Assembly (NCBI GenBank): GCA_003117195.1
Contig: BDSI01000037.1
Location: 124,001 to 188,000, forward strand
Length of the DNA stretch: 64,000 bases
DNA from: Eudorina sp. 2006-703-Eu-15
Lineage: Eukaryota > Chlorophyta > Chlorophyceae > Chlamydomonadales > Volvocaceae
Direction of reading: 5' to 3'
The notes beneath the pieces are model-generated. The model searched no databases, was not told the DNA's origin, and was given only the letters and a program-made list of their open reading frames with translations. Of this stretch, positions 34,700-45,051 are shown piece after piece (within the stretch, counting starts at the first letter, position 1; each line of letters starts with the position of its first letter). The translations under genes were made by a program, and so were the position numbers.

Positions 34700-36321
34700 G
34701 CGGTAACGGCATGCAGTATTGTGCCGGCACGGAAGACCTGAACCCTCTATGCATACCTTCGCTCGACACCCCTGTCGTTGGCAGTTCGTGATGCCCTTAA
34801 CGTTGCCAGCAGTCTGTTGGGGCAAGGCAACTGGAGCCATTTCGTCCTGAAAATAGCGATAGGGTTCACTTGATTGGTAACGGCGCCGAGACGTATGCCT
34901 GAGACCAGAAGGTGTAAACTTGACAATCACCGCTGCAAATTCAAATTGGGTAAAAACGTTGCAGTTAAGAATGTGATGGACCAGACCAGTCACGTGTTTA
35001 CTTGCAGAGGCCAACCATCGCACTTACAATGCGTCGCAAACAGCCTTCTCTTTTGTACCAGTTATGATGCGAATATGCATCAATGAGAACGCCTCTTTCA
35101 GTGAGGCGTGAGTTGTCAATCGACGCCGTACACTTGCTGTCGTTGGTCAGAGGTCAAGCCAACGCGCCACAAAAAACTCGAATGAAAAAACATGTCATTA
35201 TCATAATAATGCCGCAGCCCAGCAATTCGGCGTTTAAGACATGCCATAACTGCATTGAGCCTTCCCTATCGCCGCCGTGGCTGCTGAGATGGCGTTCCCC
35301 TTACATTACAGTGAGCTCCTAAATGTTCTCAACATACCTGACGGTATCCGAAGGCCATAACTTTGCACACAGTACAGGAACCATGGGTCATGGAGAACCC
35401 CCACTGTTGACAGCCCCCGTGGACTCGCCGCACATTTTGCCGGACTTGTCACCTGTAACCTACAAAAGTAGGTATATGTTCGGTAGTAAACAGTACATGG
35501 ACTTGAGCAGTATGGACTTGATTGGGTCCTGGCGCGGGTGTCTCACCGCCCTGCTCCTCCATTGGAAGTCCCAAGTGGGGGCGCCACACGGCGATCAAAC
35601 ACGTTATCGTACAAGTTGTTCCAACCCACAACTAGCCACCCACGTCCTCCAGGAACCCCACGCCGACCCAATACACTCCAACGCTTTCTGGCGTTCGTCA
35701 AGGAACATAACGCATTCCATACAAAACCAATTTCCGCGCCATATGTTTCAAGGCACACCCGCCACCCCACCTCTCGGCCGATCAAGTGCTGTCCCTTAAA
35801 TGTAAGCACAATTTGCAGACCAGGTTCGCGAGTCCACCCCGACATACCGGCCAAAGGAGGCGCACCGGGTTCGTGCGCATTAGGCAATATAATATGTACA
35901 GCGCATCAGGAGCCCCAGTCCCAGCGGTCCCACACTGTACCTATCTACAAGCCGAGTCCAAGGCCGCGCCAACGCCATCACCGAACCCGCAGTGCGCGCC
36001 GCCACCGTTGCCGATGACTCCCCAGGGTCCCTGAGAGCCTGCTTCGACGTCCCCCTGCGCGGCGTCGGTCCCGCTGGGAGAATTTCTTCACAGTAGCCAG
36101 CCGCCAGCCCGACAGCCGCCAGCCCGTGGTTGATTATAAAATGGGGTGTGCCAACTGCTGCAGCCGTCTGATGGACGCACGCCTCGTCCCCCGCCCATCT
36201 CCCGTCGCGGCCTGCCCCAACCGTCCGTCCATCGCCTCCGGTGTTCCCCTCTTGACGTACGACCCGTCAGCGCCCGTGCGCCGACGCACGCGATGGCCTC
36301 GCCTGGCCAGTGAGGCCGTGT
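34700..36321. other. Spacer, no gene recognised
   Basis: About 1.6 kb between the lyase start and the F-box gene stop, so it carries the lyase promoter and the F-box 3' UTR. Two overlapping minus-strand TGTAA motifs at 35310-35301 are candidate polyadenylation signals, though about 1 kb past the stop. The 114-codon open frame at 35543-35887 shows no known family. Confidence 0.45.
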
Positions 36322-38317
36322 CTACAGCGCCTTGTAGCCCAGGAGCTTGTTGAGCGCCTTCTCGTTCTCGCACTCGTAGCCCGCCACGTAGAAGGACGCG
36401 AGCCCGCCTGCAGGGCCGCAGGCACCCAGCCACCGGTGTGTTCGTTGGCGGGCAAGGCAGTACGCGGACGACGGGTACGGCTGCGCCCAACCGATGCTCG
36501 TGTGTGTTACCAATGTTACTCAACTCCTGAGCTGTGACGTGGAGGCAAGGCTGCAGTGAAGAAACCGTCGTCCGAGCTGTGTGTGGGGCAGAATGATGCA
36601 GCAGACCAGCCGCGGGATCCGCCCACGCACCTCCGAAAACGCCCACGCCGCCCTCCTCCTCGCCCGCGGTCCCGCCACCGCCGCCGCCGCCCCCGCCGCC
36701 GCAGCGCGCCCCCTCCGCCTCGTCGTCCTCCCACTCGTGCACCAGCCGATCCGTGGTCTGGCCCGACACCGGGCACACCAGCAGCTCACTGCGCACATCC
36801 ACCACGCCCTCCGTGCACGCGTCCCCGCACACGTGCATCCATCCCGTCTGGTCGCACACGTACACCGGGGGCTGCTCGCCCGGGTTGACGTGCGTGAAGG
36901 TGAGGCCGGCGCGGCCGGCGCGGCTGAGGTCGGGGCGCGGCGGCGCCGGCGGGTCGCCGCTGCCACCCGCGCCCGTGCCGTCAGAGCCGCCGAGGGGGGC
37001 GTGGAGGCCCCGCGCTCGGCGCCAGGCGGCCACCTGCGGCGCAGGGCGGGGCAGGGCAGGGCAGGGCAGTACGGTACAAGAAGGTCAGGTACCGTCACAC
37101 GTTTACCTCCCCAGGCCTGGCCCGGCAGAGGCGAATCGTGAATAGCTACAACAATCCCAGGAGCTTGTTGGGCGCCTTCTCGTTCCCCCACTCTCTTCGC
37201 ATCACCTCTACGTGTCAAGGGGCTCAGTGCAAATGTCAGTGAGTGTAGGCCCCTTCGCAGGAAGGCTGTCCCGCGATCCCTGTGGGGACCAAGCAGACGA
37301 CCGGGCCATGACCCGCGGGCCGCAAGCAAGAGGTTACCATGACCCATCTGTACTGTACAACATCGGTTCCTTGCCGTACCTTCGCGTTGATGTCCCCCGG
37401 GTCGGTCTCCAGCGCCCGGTCCAGCAACCGGCGGTCGGGGGCAGTGTCGCGTTTGGCTCGCAGCATGTCCAGGAAGATGGCCCCCAGGGCAGGGTCGTCG
37501 CCGGCGCGGCCGCCTCTGAGGGTGGCCTCCCACTCCTCTTCGTCCGCGTGCAGATAGGCGGTCTGGGGATTCCCCGTCGGGGAGGGGCGCGGGCAGGCCG
37601 TTGCAGGGAGCGTGGGCGGGTGATCCCAGGTGCGCATCAGAGAGCCCCCAAAAGTGCTTGCTGATTTGTGCAAAACGCCAATAAGCATATCAGTAAGGAC
37701 CTACTCGATGCACGGTTGCGCTCTAATGCGCCCGGGCGCCCGGTCCTGCCCCATGGGTCTGCCGCGCACCTTCCATTGCAGGGTGCCGCGGGCCGCCTGG
37801 GTCGGCTCCCCCCACCTGCGAGCAGCACAAGCCCTTCAGTGCATGCGGTGGCAGAAGCCAGCACAATGTAGATATGAATGTCAAGAGCACCTGGCAATGT
37901 AAAGGCGACGCCAAAGCGTGTTGTCTGAGGCCCATATCGCAAGGCCCTTGCAGGCGCATGCACATGAGGTTAGTCCGGTAGCGGGAACGAGTGATAGGAC
38001 GCGAAGAAGCATCTCTTTTGGTAGGAGCAACAGTTGGCCGCAGGCCACGCGATGCACGCGAGCGTTGTTGCTGTCATTGACGCTTGCCGGAGGGACATAG
38101 AAATTTTTGCTGCCTTCCGTTACTTCTACTTTTGAGATGTAGTCCACGCTGCTCCCGTCCTGCGACGGTCAGCAAATAGCTAACGAACACCAGCAAAAAT
38201 GATTTACCAAATATTGTCATATTTGATATCCATTTTAGATCTTACTTCCTCTGCATCCCAAGCGGCCTCGTCAAACGCACGTTCGAGCTCGTCGCCATCG
38301 GCTTCAGTAATAGCCAT
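36322..38317 (-). CDS. SKIP31: F-box protein, SKIP31-like
   Basis: Six exons: 38317-38246, 38159-37891, 37815-37770, 37562-37380, 37033-36631 and 36407-36322, 352 residues, all phases consistent. The N-terminus, MAITEADGDELERAFDEAAW, is acidic as in plant SKIP31. The F-box is at about 68-113: LLLLPKEMLLRVLSL, then CKGLAIWASDNTLWRRLYIA. RWGEPTQAARGTLQWK and YLHADEEEWEATL follow. The C-terminal half has a small cysteine-rich module with C250, C259, C263 and C277 (YVCDQTGWMHVCGDACTEGV, then ELLVCPVSGQ). The end, FYVAGYECENEKALNKLL, matches the plant family. F-box proteins bring substrates to SCF ubiquitin ligases; plant SKIP proteins bind ASK/SKP1. The substrate is unknown. The insert between residues about 200 and 240 is Gly/Pro-rich and probably flexible. 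Confidence 0.91.
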
Positions 38318-38684
38318 TTGCTTGGCAGCAGAAGGAGCACGTATGGCTTATGAAATGTACTTAGTAAGCTTAGTCAGTTCTCACGTCCAAATCAATATGG
38401 ATCGAGCGACAGTTCACCAAGATTCTCCGGAGTACGACCGAGTGAATGCACTGCATATGCGTCAGCTCTGCAAGGCCCTGAGGGACCGGAGCGTCCCTCG
38501 GCTTGCTGTATGCTCCAGCATGCATGCGCTCCGAAATGTTCCACAAGGTTCCAGCCTCTCCGTGTCTCCGTGTTTTGGGGGCTCGCCGCATGCCCATACT
38601 GCACATCTGTCACGTGCTTGTTTGCGCGTGTTCAGCTTCGTCGCGCGGTGTGCACGTCCACGAGGCAAAACCGCCGCATGGACA

Positions 38685-38900
38685 CTGAATGAATGAATGA
38701 ACTTTACAGCGGACCCCAAAGGGATCAACGGTGGATACCAGAGCAAGCCCCAGCAGGCCCCACCGACAAGGCGGCAAGACACCTCAACACCTCAAGGCCG
38801 CAAACAAAAACACACCGGGCCATGACCCCACCCAGACAGACACCGAAGCATGCAGAGGCGCACAACGGGGCAACACTACCAAAGTGATACGCACAGCAGA
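38685..38900 (-). mobile_element. 3'-end of a dispersed (non-LTR-like) repeat, copy 2
   Basis: On the minus strand this is a T/G-rich sequence ending in a short (ATTC)n tail at 38698-38685. Its last 80 bp match 27505-27585. A simple-repeat tail on a truncated 3' end is typical of L1-type non-LTR retrotransposons in green algae. The left limit away from the tail is uncertain. Confidence 0.6.
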
Positions 38901-39838
38901 GGGCGGAATCCCCAGAAGTGGATAAAGCCAAGCACAGGGAAGGTCGCGCACACAGGCATCCCATCACCCAGCTACCACCACCCCTGAAGCACCCAGCGCT
39001 GCACCCTCTCGAGGTCTTGGAAGACCCACGCCTGGCTCGTGACACTGCCCAGCGACCGCTAGTGGAGAAACCCGCGTCCAAAGAAACACCGCAACCAAAC
39101 AACAAAATACCAACGGGAGCCCGGCCGGACACTGTAAGCGGTGTTTTCGATACCTGGGGCAGCTCGAATACCTGGTTTGCCTTCACACAGTCCAGCCGCT
39201 GTCCGCAACAGATTGACCTTCAGACGCCTTCATCGAAGTTTGACCGGACTGCCTCAACCTGCTGCTCCGAATATGACGCACTCCAAATCAAGCACAGCAC
39301 GAGCACCGTCTTTCGCTGTGAAAAGCTTCGGCCCTTTCCGGCGCACCGTCCTGTACCCGTACCGTACTGCACCTGTGGCGCCGTTGACGACACCACGCCT
39401 TGTAACCGTTACATGGATGCCAATTGCAGGCCGTCAGGTCCACCCCAAGGGCCGTGTCACGCCGGCCGCATCGCCGCAGACCGGGCAACTGCCTCTCGTC
39501 TGCACTCCCCCCATCATCAGTCCCCTCCGCTGCAGAGGCCGCAGTGCGCCAACGCGGGACACCCGACACCGTAACGCACAGGCCGGCTCATCAGCGCACG
39601 CGTGGCCAACACCTTGTGAGGATCGGTCAACGGTCCTACCCGCGGCACCAGCCCCTCGGGGCCACGTGTGAGCACCGTTGGGCACCGCATTTAAGCAGGG
39701 GGCTCACCGCTGCAACCGAGGGTATGCACCTTTCGCCCCGGGGCGCACCGACGTCGCGTTGCGCTCTTGCGCGGCAGGTTACCACTTCAGCACGCAAGAT
39801 GAAGAGTGCAACGCAAGTAAGCGTAAAAATGAATGCGT

Positions 39839-39843
39839 TTACA
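39839..39843 (-). terminator. TGTAA polyadenylation signal for the K+ channel gene
   Basis: Minus-strand TGTAA about 205 nt after the K+ channel stop, at a typical chlorophycean distance. Confidence 0.5.
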
Positions 39844-40047
39844 TTCGAATAGTAAAATAATTACGAACTTAGTGCAAATGCATGACCACCTGCCCCACAT
39901 TTCCGAGGTCCCCACGCACATACAGTGACACCAGCAAACGCCCTCGCGGCGCACGCCCTCGCAATAAGATCCCAAAGCGCCACAACACGCACTCGCCTCA
40001 ACGTTCCCGCACCGCACCGCACCGAACCGCAAAGCATCGCTCGCCGC

Positions 40048-43000
40048 CTAGGACTCCTTTCGGGCCGCTGTCGCCGCATCGCCCCCCGCGTCCCCGCCCT
40101 CATACGTCCCGTCGAACAGGCCGTACACCTCCTCCTCCTCTGCGCGCACCACCTCCCTCAAGGCCCGCAGGTCTGCCAGCAGGTCCCGACAGCGAACCGC
40201 CCGGCGGTCGCCGTCCTCGGTCCGCCGGGCCATGGCCTGGTGCACGGCATGCAGGCCGTCCAGGGAGGACACCAAGTCGGCGCTGGAAACGCGCGACACC
40301 AGCGCCAGGGCCCCCTGAAAGGAAGAGGGAGGCAGGCGAAGAGCAGTATATAGCAGCAGTATGGGACATGGGATGGGATCAGATGGGAAAATGGCAAGGT
40401 AGAGGCAAGGAGTGAGGGGGTGAAGGAGCGCCCGCCGGACATGGAGAGAAACGGACGAGCGGGGCAAACCGTCCGTCCCGGCCCAGCCCGCCTCGCCCTG
40501 CGCCGCCGCGCCTGTTGTCTGTGCAACGCTTCCTGTATGTTTCTTGCACCCCTGCCCTGTCCCGTCTCGTCCGCGGTTCCCTTGCTGATCCTGCTCACCT
40601 GCAAGCGGCCGTATCGGTCGGCCGCCTCCCACACCTTCCGACGCAGCTCCGAGATCCCTTCCTTCAGCGCCGTCATCCTTGGCGAGTTCTGGGGAGGGGC
40701 GGGGGGTATAGGAAATTGGTAGACATATTGATACTGCGCTGCTGCCAGAGCGAATATCCGATCAAGACCCGACTGTACCAGGACCTCCAGCGACGTGAAG
40801 GGGCGGGGGTTAAATTGAGAAAAATAAATAAACCCGCAGAACGAACCCGGGCACACCCAGCATAACGCAGTATACTTACTGAAGGGGCGGGGGGCGGCCC
40901 AGAGGCAAGCGCAAAATTAAGGGTTGTCGGACAAGATGTCTAGCACGCGAGTGGGGAGGGTCAAAGAAATAACAACACGCCCTGGAACTCAACCCCTTGG
41001 ATTGACCGAAAGCCACCGAAGCGCAAGCAGGCGGCGCCACCCCCCATCCAGAGCGGATCGTGCTGGTTTCCAGGTCTACGCGGGCGCGGCGGTGAGGCGT
41101 GCTGACGGCCTGACTACCCGGCAGCGGGACTCCTGTTGCTCCCTCAGCCTGAAACGCAAAGTGCGATCTGCGTCGCGACTCGCACCGTCCAGTCCGGCTG
41201 CCCCGCCCGCCTCCCCAACCTCCCCCTCCCTGGTCTATCGATGCCCAGCCTCCCCCGTTCCCCGCCCTCACCTCCCCGTCCGACGCCGCCAGCTGCAGCT
41301 TCAGCTGCAGACCCGCCAACTTGTCCGTCAGCATGTTGATGCCCTCCACATCAGGAGGCAAGCCATCCTCCAGACTGGCCTGGGGTGGGTGATTGCGCAC
41401 AACGGAGCGGATCGGATCGATTTGGATCGGCGAGAGCAGCGCGGCACAGCCGGAGCAGGACTGCAGGTTCGGATCGATTTGGATCGGCGAGAGCAGCGCG
41501 GCACAGCCGGAGCAGGACTGCAGGTTCGGATCGATTTGGATCGGCGAGAGCAGCGCGGCACAGCCGGAGCAGGACTGCAGGAGCAGTATCGACAGAGGCG
41601 GATGGCCCAACGTGATCCCACACCGGGAGACGCCTGGACCCGTCCATCCAAGCAACCAACCCGGACAAGGATGCCCAACCCCATGCACCCACGCCGACCA
41701 CCGGTAACTGCCTGCAGCTCATTCAACTCTCCATCCAGCCCCGGGGGGGCCGCCGTGCGACCCGCGTTCGACTCACACTTCCGTGCCCAACATGAAAAGC
41801 AGTACAGCGGTACGGGAGGCGCCGTATTCCGCGTACTTGCCTTGAGTCGGTTCGCGGTGGTGATCAGCTCGTCCACCGCGGCGCAGTGCTTGGCCGCCAG
41901 CACCCGCAGCTGCGCCCGCGTGGCCCAGGCCTGCACGCTGCGGTCGATGGCGTCCCGCAGCGCCACGAAGCGCGACCACAGGTTGGAGAAGTTGCCGCCG
42001 ATGACGCCGATGGGCAGCGAAATGGTCACCATGCACAGCAGCATGAAGCAGCCCACCGTAAAGCGGCCCCAGGTGGACTGAGCGTAGTAGTCGCCGTAGC
42101 CGACGGTGGTCAGGGTCACCTGCGGAAGGGACGGTGGGCGCCGCGGGGCCTGTCAGAAGAAACGGCGCCCCTGCCCCGCACCCCCTCTTCTCCAGACAAC
42201 ATCCACGTCGGCAGCCGAGCGGCCCCCTCCTCCCGCCGCCGCGTCAGAGCATCTCCCGCGGCCCGCACGCCGCAGAGGCGTACGGTTCCGGCCGGCCCCG
42301 GATTGCGGCCGGCCCGCGGCACCCGGCCTCGGATTCCCAGCTCCCAGCTCCCAGCCGGACCCAGCACCACCCGGACCCAGCACCGAGGCACGCACCTGCA
42401 CACCCTGTGACGCGCACGGTGCCACCACCCACCTGCATGTAGTACATGGTAAGCGGGATGGAGTCGAACCAGGTGTTGGTCACCAAAGCCCCCTCCACGT
42501 AGTAAACCACGGTGCCCGCCACCACCAGCAACACGACCAGCAGCACTGCCAGCATGGCGATCACGTCCAGGCTGCCGGCCAGCGCATCCACCACGATCTG
42601 GAGGTTGCGGAACCTGCCCGGGGGCAGCGGGCGGGCCGGGACGGATGGACGGGGGCGGGTGGATCAAGCGCGTTGGGTGCAATGAATACGAGGCCGGGGA
42701 GGGCGGAGAAGTCACCGCGCTGTGGTGTCAGCGGGGAGCTGCCGTGGTGGCAGGGTCCAAAGGGGTGTGGTGTGGTGTGGTGTGGTGTGGTGTGGTGGGG
42801 GGCCGTGCGGGCCCACGGCGTGGGTGCCGCCGGTGTGCGCCAGCGACCGTGCTGTGCTGTGCTGTGCAGCGCGGTGCTTTGCGACTCGTCCTTTGGGAAG
42901 AGCGGTGCGCCTGTGGTGGTCAGCAGTGCCGCAGAGCCGTGTGGCGCCGATTGTGATTACATTGTGAAGACCCTCGCAGCAAAGGACCGAAATGTGTGGG

Positions 43001-45051
43001 TTGTGTAACGCGCCTGACGTGCTCCGCGCACGTCCAGCGGCGTTGCCGTAGCGACACGGGGTGCCGCCTGCCCCCCACCCGGTCCTCCCCGTCGTCCCGC
43101 CCTTGCTGCCGCTAAGCGTGTGCCTTGATGCACGTGTCGGCGGCGGCCGGCCCCCCGCGCCCCTTTCGCCCCGCCCGCCCTTGCAGGGCCACACCTGGAG
43201 CTCACTCGCAGCAGCCGGAGCAGTCGTACCAGTCGGATCAGCCGGAAGATGCGTGTCTGAGAAGCGTCTGCACACGCACATGCAGCCGCACGGCGAGGAC
43301 CGCAGTTGGAGACACACACACACACACGCAAGAGTGAATATGGTAAGTATATTGGTGCTTGGATTGGGTCGGGCGGGTCTCTTCTCTAAACACAAACGCG
43401 CACACATAAGGGTTTCCTTGTTCAACACGCACAGACAGGCGGCTCAAGCGACAGGGCAGCGAACGGCCCGAGCAGGGCAGCGGCACCACCAGCCTTCAGG
43501 ACGCCAAGCCGGCATCGCCCCGGCAGCGCACCCTCCGCGCCCTAATTGTCACAGCGATGAGCCCCACGGGCCCCCAGCCCACAGCGTACAGTTGTTGGGC
43601 GCAGAAGCGCCCTTGGCATCCCGGTCGCACCCCCCGCAGTCCCCTCCCCCTGCTCCTCGCCGCAGCACCCCCGTCGGGCAGCACTCACTTTGGCCCTCCG
43701 GCCCGACCACCATGAGCTCCACGAGGAAGGGCAGGATGGCGGCCAGGTCAATCCAGTTCATGAGCTTGCGGGCGAAGCTGCGCAGACTGTTGCAGGTGAG
43801 CAGCCGCAGCAGGAACTCCACCGTGAAGATGCCCAGGCATACGTAGTCTATGAGACTGCATGAGAGGGCCGGCCGCGCGCAGCGACAGAGGTGGGTTGTG
43901 GGGGGCTGGGTGGGTTGTGTTGGAATGAGCGCATGGTGGGAGTTGGCGCGCCGGGGCTGAGCATGTTGCGGGGCGGCGCCGGGTGAGCGGTGCGTGGGGG
44001 AGGGGCCTGCATGGGATGGCAACTCAGGGCAAGGGACGCGCACCACGATGCCTGCCGGGTCATCCGGCACGGGCCAGACATGCAGACCCGCTGACAGTCG
44101 ACTGCCGTACGGTACAACATCTAATCGTAACACGCGGCCCCTAGCGGCCCATGGCGTCCCCAGGCGAAATCCAAGTTGGGTCAGTCCTCAACACGCCCCG
44201 CACTGCCCTCGCCTCTCGGCAGCCTCCAGCCTTCCTCCCCCACCCCTTTCGATACGAACCCCTTACACGACATGCTGACATTGGCGGCGGCCAGGACGCT
44301 CACATGAGCTTGTCGTACATCGCCGTGCCGTCCAGGCTGGGTACGGACTCCATGCAGAAGGTGATGGTGTTCAGGATGATGGCGCACATCATGAATGTGG
44401 CGAAGACCACGGCCAGCGGGGAGTACTCCGGGCAGGAGAGGAGGAGGTAGAGCTTCACACGGGGTGGCCAGGCGCGGTAGCGGGCAAGGAAGCGGAGCCA
44501 CCCGTCCAGCATGCGGCGCCCCAGCCCCCGGGCCCGCTGCGCGTCCTGCGCCGGCTGCTGTTGCTGGTGCAGCTGGTGCTGCGCGGCCGCCGCCTTGTGC
44601 AGCAGGCGCTCCTCCATGGCCTTGCCGCTGCGGTTTTGGAAGTACTTGACGAAGTCGGGGTAGTCCGCTGGGAGGGTAGGCGGGCAGGGGGAAGGAGGCG
44701 AGGGGAAAGGAGGAGGGAGGGATGGTGGAATGGGCAGGGCTGGGGGCAGAGTTCTGGGCCATTCGCACGGTTCGCCAAGGCCAGAGGGTCAAGCCAGTCG
44801 GCAACACCCTGGTTGCCTTGGTAGGTCACCACAGCAACAAGGCCACGAGAGGACATGGACCGCGGCAGCAATCAGACGTCACGTTCTCATGCCCTACCCA
44901 GGACATGGTCTCTGAATATGGAAGTCAACAGCGTGTTCACTTCAGCATCTGAAGGGGCTGCTTCCTGGCTGCAAGCCCTTATTTTCTCTTGCAGGACGTG
45001 CCATTGCGACAAATCCACCTCCGCTGTTGCGACGCCCTGCTGATAATTCAT
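40048..45051 (-). CDS. Voltage-gated potassium channel (six-transmembrane Kv type)
   Basis: Nine exons: 45051-44898, 44667-44304, 43855-43689, 43267-43206, 42597-42433, 42119-41841, 41379-41272, 40688-40599 and 40314-40048, 551 residues. S1 is at about 136-156 and S2 at 176-195. S3 is at 205-223 (NWIDLAAILPFLVELMVV). S4 has arginines at 234, 237, 240, 243, 246 and 249, exactly every third residue, in TRIFRLIRLVRLLRLLR. S5 is at about 260-283. The pore ends in the K+ selectivity filter TVGYGD (309-314). S6 is TVGCFMLLCMVTISLPIGVI and carries a proline hinge. So it should be a depolarisation-gated K+ channel in the plasma or ciliary membrane. The C-terminus is predicted helical and ends EEEEVYGLFDG...ARKES. 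The intron after exon 6 uses a GC donor (AAG|GCAAGT), required by phase. No cyclic-nucleotide-binding domain or ankyrin repeats are present, unlike plant Shaker channels. Confidence 0.95.
40706..40760. repeat. Dispersed intronic motif, copy C
   Basis: GGAAATTGGTAGAC followed by CGCTGCTGCCAGAGCG, in the K+ channel intron just upstream of the acceptor of exon 40688-40599 in the transcript direction. It is homologous to copies A and B in the lyase introns. Confidence 0.75.
41404..41580. repeat. 57-bp minisatellite, three copies, in K+ channel intron
   Basis: Two exact 57-bp units at 41464-41520 and 41521-41577, preceded by a third nearly complete copy. The unit length is a multiple of three and is stop-free in several frames, so it generates false repeated peptides on both strands. 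It lies in the GC-AG intron. Confidence 0.9.
42764..42800. repeat. (GGTGT)n microsatellite in K+ channel intron
   Basis: Runs of GTGTG/GGTGT pentamers in the intron between exons 43267-43206 and 42597-42433, followed at about 42850 by a short GTGCT run. Confidence 0.8.

Larger units (their letters stand above)
38318..40047. other. Spacer with a retroelement-like repeat
   Basis: About 1.7 kb between the F-box gene start and the K+ channel stop. It contains a dispersed-repeat tail (38693 to about 38900 or beyond). The K+ channel 3' UTR, with TGTAA at 39843-39839, occupies the right end. No other gene was recognised; open frames such as 38918-39574 have no family resemblance. Confidence 0.5.

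Noticed and set aside
38725..39186. Minus-strand 153-codon open frame as a retrotransposon protein
   Set aside because: No reverse transcriptase, endonuclease or zinc-knuckle motif; it overlaps the T/G-rich repeat tail and looks non-coding.
41385..41615. Repeated peptide open frames on both strands
   Set aside because: The 57-bp intronic minisatellite has a length divisible by three; the K+ channel frame requires it to be spliced out.
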